Below are positions 6,011 through 9,869 of a DNA stretch of 9,869 nucleotides, in pieces (position 1 is the stretch's first letter; each line of letters starts with the position of its first letter). The DNA comes from Dehalococcoidia bacterium (GTDB taxonomy: Bacteria; Chloroflexota; Dehalococcoidia; GIF9; AB-539-J10). Location: assembly GCA_023229725.1 (NCBI GenBank), contig JALNYR010000093.1:1-9869 (forward strand), written 5' to 3'. The translations under genes were made by a program, and so were the position numbers. The notes beneath the pieces are model-generated. The model saw nothing but the letters and a program-made list of their open reading frames with translations, was not told where the DNA came from and did not search any database.

Positions 6011-6041
6011 TTGACTATGACGCTACGTCATAGTCTATGCT
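6011..6041 (+). promoter_or_regulatory. MerR-type promoter with 19-bp spacer and perfect operator dyad
   Basis: The -35 TTGACT (6011-6016) and -10 TATGCT (6036-6041) are 19 bp apart. A perfect 10-3-10 dyad fills the spacer: GACTATGACG (6013-6022), CTA, CGTCATAGTC (6026-6035). This is the hallmark architecture of a MerR-activated promoter. It drives the TipAL-like gene from about 6048, only about four bases before its ATG at 6052, so the transcript would be almost leaderless. Autoactivation, as for Streptomyces tipA, is the likely mode. Confidence 0.85.
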
Positions 6042-6051
6042 TGCGGCTGAA

Positions 6052-6807
6052 ATGAGCTACACCGTGCAGCAACTCGCCCGTCTCGCAGGAGTGAGCGTTC
6101 GTACGCTGCACTACTACGACCAGATAGGGCTGCTCAAACCGGCGGGACGCAGCCCGAGCGGCTACCGGCAGTACGGCGAGGAGGCAATCGTGCCGCTGCA
6201 GCAGATCATGTTCTTCCGAGAGATGGGCTTCAGCCTCGACGAAATCAAGGGCATCTTGTCGAGGCCGGAATTCAGCGTGCTTGAGGCACTGGAGTCACAT
6301 CGGACGCTGCTGACGCGAAAAGCAGAACGCCTGGCTGGACTGCTGGTAACGGTGGATAGAACTGTTCGACAACTGAAGGAAGGAGCGGGCATGCAAATCA
6401 GAGACTACTACCAGGGTTTCAGCGATGAGAAGGTTCAAGAATACAGGGACGAGGTGCGACGGCGCTGGGGCGACGATACGCTGCGCGATAGCGAGAATCG
6501 CGTCGCGCAGATGGGCAAGGCAAGGTTCGCCGCTCTTCAGGCTGAGGCCGGGAGCATCTTCCAGTGCATAGCGGACAATATGTCCCTGGGATTTGACAGC
6601 CCGCAGGTCCAGGAGCAGGTCGCGAGGTGGCGCAAGTGGCTGGAACAGTTCTCGACATACTCGGACGAGGCGGCGGTCGGGTTGGGCCGCATGTACAGCG
6701 AGGACCCCAGATTCGCCGCCTACTTCAAGCGATTTGGAGAAGGCCTGCCCTTATTCCTGACGAATGCCATCGAGCAGCACTTCGCCCGGCAGGCGACCGG
6801 CGATTGA
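6052..6807 (+). CDS. TipAL-like MerR-family transcriptional activator
   Basis: A 251-residue regulator. Residues 1-70 are the MerR DNA-binding domain (YTVQQLARLAGVSVRTLHYY, then DQIGLLKP and SGYRQY). Residues about 75-112 form the dimer coiled coil. Residues 114-251 are a TipAS domain, the globin-like fold that traps thiopeptide antibiotics in Streptomyces, with RDYYQGFSDEKVQEY and a C-terminal AVGLGRMYSEDPRFAAYF. The start is set by its promoter: the -10 ends at 6041, so upstream ATG-less codons and the frame opening at 6037 cannot be used. There is no ribosome binding site before 6052, fitting leaderless translation. The TipAS cysteine that reacts with thiostrepton is not evident at the expected C-terminal end, so the ligand may differ. 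The gene ends 12 bp before a convergent AlkD-type gene. Confidence 0.9.
   Translation: MSYTVQQLARLAGVSVRTLHYYDQIGLLKPAGRSPSGYRQYGEEAIVPLQQIMFFREMGFSLDEIKGILSRPEFSVLEALESHRTLLTRKAERLAGLLVTVDRTVRQLKEGAGMQIRDYYQGFSDEKVQEYRDEVRRRWGDDTLRDSENRVAQMGKARFAALQAEAGSIFQCIADNMSLGFDSPQVQEQVARWRKWLEQFSTYSDEAAVGLGRMYSEDPRFAAYFKRFGEGLPLFLTNAIEQHFARQATGD
6377..6807 (+). other. Internal ribosome binding site and alternative TipAS-like product
   Basis: AGGAAGGAG (6377-6385) stands five bases before an in-frame ATG at 6391, which begins exactly at the TipAS domain (MQIRDYYQGF). It would yield a 138-residue ligand-binding protein without the DNA-binding domain. This parallels Streptomyces tipA, where TipAS (144 residues) is made from an internal start and sequesters the drug. 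This internal site is much stronger than the full-length start, which has none. Production of the short form is inferred. Confidence 0.55.
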
Positions 6808-6819
6808 GCGGCGTCGCAA

Positions 6820-7527
6820 CTACTTCTCCATTGCCTGCAGTCTCGTCGCCGGTGGCATCTTCTCGATGGCATAGCGCAGGGCTGTTCTGGGCATAGTTCC
6901 CTTGTTGCGCATCACGTAGGCGAACACTTCCTGCTGGTGCGACTCGCTGGCAGCCTTCAGCATCCAGCCGTATCCCTTCTGCACCAGATCGTCCTTGTCT
7001 AGGAGCAGGATGTCTGCGATGGCCAGCACGTCATTGAGGAACAGCCCGTGCCGTGCCGGGATGATGAGGGACACCGCCGCGGCGCGCCGCATCCAGCGGT
7101 TCTCAGAGCGCGCCCACCGCTTCAGCGATTCCAGATGCTGGGGATACATCTCAACGAACGCACCCACCGTGTGGTTGCAGAGTGTGTCGCATGACGCCCA
7201 GTTGGTGACGTAGCGTGCGACCCAGTTCTCGAACACCGGGAAGTCCTCCGGCGCGAAGCTCGCCTGCAACGCGTACGACCAGCCACTGGCGATGAACGAT
7301 TCCTCCATGTAGCCCGACTGCCACAGCCGCTCGCAGAGGGAGAACACCTCAGCCTTTGGCAGTGCCCTCACCTCATGGAAGTACTTCTTCTCAATTGCCG
7401 TCACCAGCGTCGTCTTCACGCCGTGAAGGCGGACGCTCTCCTTGAAGTAGCGCTTCCCGCTGTTCCTCGTGTCTTCGTCGGCGCTGGTCTTCAACTCTTC
7501 GCGGATCCTCTCGATGATGTCGTCCAT
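6820..7527 (-). CDS. AlkD-type DNA alkylation repair glycosylase
   Basis: A 235-residue all-helical HEAT-repeat protein of the AlkD/AlkC DNA glycosylase family, which removes 3- and 7-alkylpurines, especially positively charged bulky adducts, without flipping the base. The residues at positions corresponding to the Bacillus cereus AlkD active site (W109, D113, R148, W187) are present: W110 and D114 in TNWASCD, R147/R148 in WMRRAA, and W188 in QKGYGWML. Length matches the family. I chose 7527 because GAGGAG precedes it by eight bases on the minus strand. An upstream in-frame ATG at 7548 would put this site inside the coding region. It is convergent with the TipAL-like gene, 12 bp apart, and divergent from the Alr-like gene. 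Confidence 0.88.
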   Translation of the reverse strand: MDDIIERIREELKTSADEDTRNSGKRYFKESVRLHGVKTTLVTAIEKKYFHEVRALPKAEVFSLCERLWQSGYMEESFIASGWSYALQASFAPEDFPVFENWVARYVTNWASCDTLCNHTVGAFVEMYPQHLESLKRWARSENRWMRRAAAVSLIIPARHGLFLNDVLAIADILLLDKDDLVQKGYGWMLKAASESHQQEVFAYVMRNKGTMPRTALRYAIEKMPPATRLQAMEK

Positions 7528-7797
7528 CCGGTGAACTCCTCGCATCAACGCCCGAAACGAATTGCTCCGATATGCGGGGCACAGCCGTGTGTGTCCCCTG
7601 CGGTCGACCGTGCAACGCTACCATGGCCCGCCCGACCATTGTCAATACGCCGCACGTCCTCCGCTCATTGCTCCGTCTCGGGATACGTGCCCGGTGTGGC
7701 GCGAAATGCACAGAGTCGCTGGCGCCGGCGGGTATCTCCTGCTAAGCTGGTCCGCGGACAGACAGGATTGCGGTGCAAGCACAGGGCGGAGGTGATG
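7528..7797. promoter_or_regulatory. Divergent intergenic region between AlkD-type and Alr-like genes
   Basis: No gene is supported. The Alr-like frame is open upstream to 7375, but that part has no start signal and overlaps the opposite gene. Visible elements are an imperfect inverted repeat GCGGGGCACA / TGTGTCCCCTGC (about 7574-7601), a perfect 10-bp palindrome GTCCGCGGAC (7750-7759) about 40 bp before the Alr-like start, and a full ribosome binding site GGAGGTGATG (7788-7797). I found no convincing -35/-10 pair on either strand. Confidence 0.35.
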
Positions 7798-8988
7798 ATG
7801 CTTGAGCGTGACTGGCGAGACGTGCTGCTGAGACCCGTGTGGGCTGAGGTTGATCTCGATGCCATCGCGCACAATGTTCGACAGATCACGAGACTGATTG
7901 GCCCTTCGGTCCGGCTCTACGCTGCTCTGAAGGGTGACGGCTACGGCCACGGATGCGTTGAGACAGCCCGGACGGTCCTCCAGGCGGGCGCGCATGGACT
8001 GGCCCTGGCCAACCTCTACGAGTGCGTCGAGCTGCGTCAGGCGGGAGTAACCGCGCCGATGCTGTTGTATGCCGGGACGCCCGCCTATCTTGCGGAGACG
8101 GTGGTACGATACGGGATCACACCAACCATCACGGATCTCGACGCCGCTGTCGGGTTCAGCCGTCGTGCCCCTGACGGGTACGGCGTATTCGTGAAGATTG
8201 ACTCGGGACTCGAGAGAGCGGGCATCTACGCGGAAGACGCGCTGCCGGTCATCCGCACCATCGCCGCTCTCCCTCACCTCAGGCTCGAAGGCGTGTACAC
8301 GCACATGCACTCCGGCAGCGGCTCAGACGAATATGCGCACTGGCAGTTCGCGAGGTTTGCTGCTCTCCTGGGACGGCTCGAGGAGGCGGGCATCGAGGTA
8401 CCGGTCAGGCTTGCCGCCAGCTCGCCATTCGTCGCCGGACACCCGGAGATGCGGCTCAACGCAATCGACCCCGGCCACCTCATTTTCGGCCTTTCCGTCG
8501 GCCACGGCACGGATGGGGCACTCAAACTTGCGCCCGCGCTGCAGGCCCTGAAGACGAGAATCGTCCAGATCAAGGAGGCGAAGGAGCGAGCGCACTTCAC
8601 CGACGAGGCCCCGTTCAGCGCCGGCAACGGAAGGCGCTTCGGCCTCCTCCCCCTCGGCTGGGGCGACGGTCTGCACAGGGAATACGGCTCCGGTGGACCG
8701 GCGCTTGTGAGGGGGAGGCGAGCGGTGATACTGGGCCCTGTCCACTACGAGCATTCCCGCCTGGACCTCACGAACATCCCCGAGGCCGAGGTCGGCGACG
8801 AGGTCGTCCTCCTCGGACGTCAAGCCGGGGAGGCCATCACCGTCGAGGAGGTGGCCCGTCGTTGCAGCATCCTGCCGGCGCAGGTCGTGGGCACTCTATC
8901 GAAACACATGCCCGTGGTCTACTTCCGGCGGGGAAGCTTCCACCGCATCGCCTATCCGGCGCGCAGCTACTCGGCGCAATCGTGCTGA
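7798..8988 (+). CDS. Divergent alanine racemase-family PLP enzyme
   Basis: A 396-residue fold-type III PLP enzyme: an N-terminal barrel followed by a beta domain, as in alanine racemase, which makes D-alanine for peptidoglycan. The PLP lysine is K45 in ALKGDGYGHG (usually KANAYGHG), and KIDSGLERAGI (133-143) matches the KxDTGMxRxG motif. Several defining positions differ. The Arg facing the PLP nitrogen (RPGxxLYG) aligns with D224 in DPGHLIFG. The catalytic Tyr region aligns with HFTDEAPF, with no Tyr. GYADG is GWGDG (287-291), and VSMDQ is replaced by VHYEH. It may be another racemase or lyase. GGAGG at 7788-7792 is five bases before ATG 7798 and only two before ATG 7795, so I prefer 7798. 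It abuts the convergent AhpD-like gene with no gap. Confidence 0.85.
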   Translation: MLERDWRDVLLRPVWAEVDLDAIAHNVRQITRLIGPSVRLYAALKGDGYGHGCVETARTVLQAGAHGLALANLYECVELRQAGVTAPMLLYAGTPAYLAETVVRYGITPTITDLDAAVGFSRRAPDGYGVFVKIDSGLERAGIYAEDALPVIRTIAALPHLRLEGVYTHMHSGSGSDEYAHWQFARFAALLGRLEEAGIEVPVRLAASSPFVAGHPEMRLNAIDPGHLIFGLSVGHGTDGALKLAPALQALKTRIVQIKEAKERAHFTDEAPFSAGNGRRFGLLPLGWGDGLHREYGSGGPALVRGRRAVILGPVHYEHSRLDLTNIPEAEVGDEVVLLGRQAGEAITVEEVARRCSILPAQVVGTLSKHMPVVYFRRGSFHRIAYPARSYSAQSC

Positions 8989-9330
8989 CTACAGCTTGCC
9001 AAGCTCGTCCAGGAGCTGGAGTACACGGAACGACTCCGAGAGACCAGGCGTGCCGCCCATGGCAGTGGCGACCGCGAGGGTCTCGAAGATCTCCTCTTTG
9101 GTGGCACCGGCCTGGAGTGCAAGCATGGTCTGGCCGACGATGCAGAACTTGCAGCCGGCACGAAGACCGACCGCAAGCCCCATCAGGCGCTTCACCTTCG
9201 TGCTCAGTGCGCCTTCCTTGTACGCCTCACCGGTAAGGGCGTTCTTGATGCCGATAAGGTCCGGCATCAGGGCCTGACTCTGGTCCCTCAGCTTCAGATA
9301 CTCATTCCAGACCTCGCGTTGGCTTTCCAT
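8989..9330 (-). CDS. Carboxymuconolactone decarboxylase / AhpD-like family protein
   Basis: A 113-residue all-helical protein of the CMD/AhpD family. AhpD-type members use a CxxC pair as a thiol-disulfide relay in peroxide defence. Here C60 and C63 lie in AGCKFCIVGQ, and the proton-relay His four residues on (CxxCxxxH) is Gln67. The rest is typical: ALSTKVKRLMGLAVGLRAGC, EEIFETLAVATAMGG, and a helical tail SFRVLQLLDEL. Start at 9330 follows GAGGAGGGG on the minus strand at about seven bases. An upstream in-frame extension to 9492 crosses the likely promoter and is not used. It stands alone, tail to tail with the Alr-like gene. Redox function is a family inference. Confidence 0.87.
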   Translation of the reverse strand: MESQREVWNEYLKLRDQSQALMPDLIGIKNALTGEAYKEGALSTKVKRLMGLAVGLRAGCKFCIVGQTMLALQAGATKEEIFETLAVATAMGGTPGLSESFRVLQLLDELGKL

Positions 9331-9368
9331 GGTTGTCCCCTCCTCTCGCGCAGTCGCGAAACCCACTA

Positions 9369-9396
9369 TTATTACCACAACAGACTTCCCTGTCGG
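9369..9396 (-). promoter_or_regulatory. Possible promoter of the AhpD-like gene
   Basis: On the minus strand, CCGACA (9391-9396) and TAATAA (9369-9374) are 16 bp apart, each 4 of 6 to consensus, in the only AT-rich patch upstream of the gene. The start would be near 9362, about 30 bases before the ATG and just ahead of the ribosome binding site. Confidence 0.4.
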
Positions 9397-9414
9397 CAGT
9401 CCGCTGCGTTCGGC

Positions 9415-9453
9415 GCCTGCACCGCAGTGCGAGATGAAGGCCGGTGTGCAGGC
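9415..9453. repeat. 8-bp inverted repeat between AhpD-like and glycosyltransferase genes
   Basis: GCCTGCAC (9415-9422) and GTGCAGGC (9446-9453) pair perfectly across a 23-nt loop, 55 bases downstream of the glycosyltransferase stop on the minus strand. It could end that transcript, but no T-run follows on the minus strand. Confidence 0.35.
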
Positions 9454-9507
9454 TCCGCGAGGCGAGACGCATCTCAAGCGGTTCCCTCTCACGGCCGAGG
9501 ACCGCCT

Positions 9508-9869
9508 CTATCCCGTCGGAACCGCCATCTGCAGTGACACCCAGAAGTCAAACAGAGGAGTGAGAAACACGAGCAAGGCGGCGTGCAGTACCAGGTAGCC
9601 GACGGCCGCGGCGAACGCAAGCCGTCGCAGCTTCACAGCCTCCAGGTTCCTGCCGCGGTCGATGAAGGCGGAGACCGCCCAGCCAAGGCCGAGGCAGACC
9701 GCTCCCACGCTGGGATAGAAGTAGAAGACGTAACTCATCCTGTCGGTGATGAGGCTGAGCGGAATCCACGAGACGTACGTCAGTGCGAACCACGACACGC
9801 CGAACAGCCCCACCTCGTTGCCGCGTCTCGCAAGGACGGTCATCAGCACTGCGGTGGGAATGACAAGCG
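9508..9869 (-). CDS. Membrane glycosyltransferase (PMT/ArnT-like), C-terminal part
   Basis: The frame is open to the window edge, so the gene starts outside on the right; 120 residues are visible to the stop TAG at 9508-9510. They hold three membrane segments: FGVSWFALTYVSWIPLSLI, YVFYFYPSVGAVCLGLGWAV, and AFAAAVGYLVLHAALLVFL. The TDRMSYVFYFYPSVGAVCLG stretch resembles the C-terminal part of polyprenyl-phosphate-dependent glycosyl- or mannosyltransferases (PMT_2/ArnT group), which move sugars from lipid carriers to proteins or envelope lipids outside the membrane. The catalytic N-terminal part with its acidic loop is not in view, so neither donor nor acceptor can be said. A GTG at 9847-9849 is an internal codon, not the start. 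Confidence 0.7.
   Translation of the reverse strand, partial: LVIPTAVLMTVLARRGNEVGLFGVSWFALTYVSWIPLSLITDRMSYVFYFYPSVGAVCLGLGWAVSAFIDRGRNLEAVKLRRLAFAAAVGYLVLHAALLVFLTPLFDFWVSLQMAVPTG

Noticed and set aside
7375..7797. N-terminal extension of the Alr-like enzyme
   Set aside because: It overlaps the AlkD-type gene on the other strand, contains no family sequence, and the strong GGAGGTGATG site lies just before 7798.
9331..9492. N-terminal extension of the AhpD-like protein
   Set aside because: It crosses the likely promoter and the ribosome binding site for 9330, and the family length is about 110 residues.

Overview
This window is a stretch of bacterial chromosome, about 60% GC by eye, with compact genes on both strands and good Shine-Dalgarno sequences (GGAGG-type). 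No gene fixes the taxonomy. The HerA-like ATPase, a class I-beta (Thermotoga/Bacillus type) DAHP synthase, TipAL- and BmrR-type MerR regulators and a membrane glycosyltransferase would fit a high-GC Chloroflexota or deep actinobacterial lineage, but this is a guess. There are no rRNA or tRNA genes, CRISPR arrays or insertion sequences.

Layout. 1-255: no supported gene; a GGAGG on the minus strand at the very edge hints at a minus-strand gene just outside. 256-2709 (-): an 817-residue HerA/FtsK-type P-loop ATPase. 2710-2864: a divergent regulatory region with several operator-like palindromes. 2865-3686 (+): a MerR regulator with a GyrI-like ligand domain. 3687-4059: hairpins, a strong sigma-70-type promoter, a short phenylalanine-rich leader ORF and an intrinsic terminator. 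4060-5133 (+): DAHP synthase (aroF type). 5219-5818 (-): a NimA/PPOX-like flavin protein. 5819-6051: divergent promoter region. 6052-6807 (+): a TipAL-like MerR regulator with an internal start that would give a TipAS-like protein. 6820-7527 (-): an AlkD-type DNA glycosylase. 7798-8988 (+): a divergent alanine racemase-fold PLP enzyme. 8989-9330 (-): an AhpD/CMD-family protein. 9508-9869 (-): the C-terminal end of a membrane glycosyltransferase.

The most notable item is upstream of the DAHP synthase. A promoter (TTGACA-17 bp-TACACT) is followed by a 29-codon ORF with four Phe codons and one Trp codon within nine codons, then by three mutually exclusive stems ending in an intrinsic terminator. 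This has the complete logic of a ribosome-mediated phenylalanine attenuator controlling the first step of the shikimate pathway.

The second theme is MerR-type control. Both MerR genes sit behind promoters with the diagnostic 19-bp spacer holding a dyad. A 17/21 match to the second regulator's operator lies just upstream of the HerA-like ATPase 3.3 kb away, so that gene may belong to the same regulon. The Alr-like enzyme keeps the PLP lysine but appears to lack several residues that define true alanine racemases.
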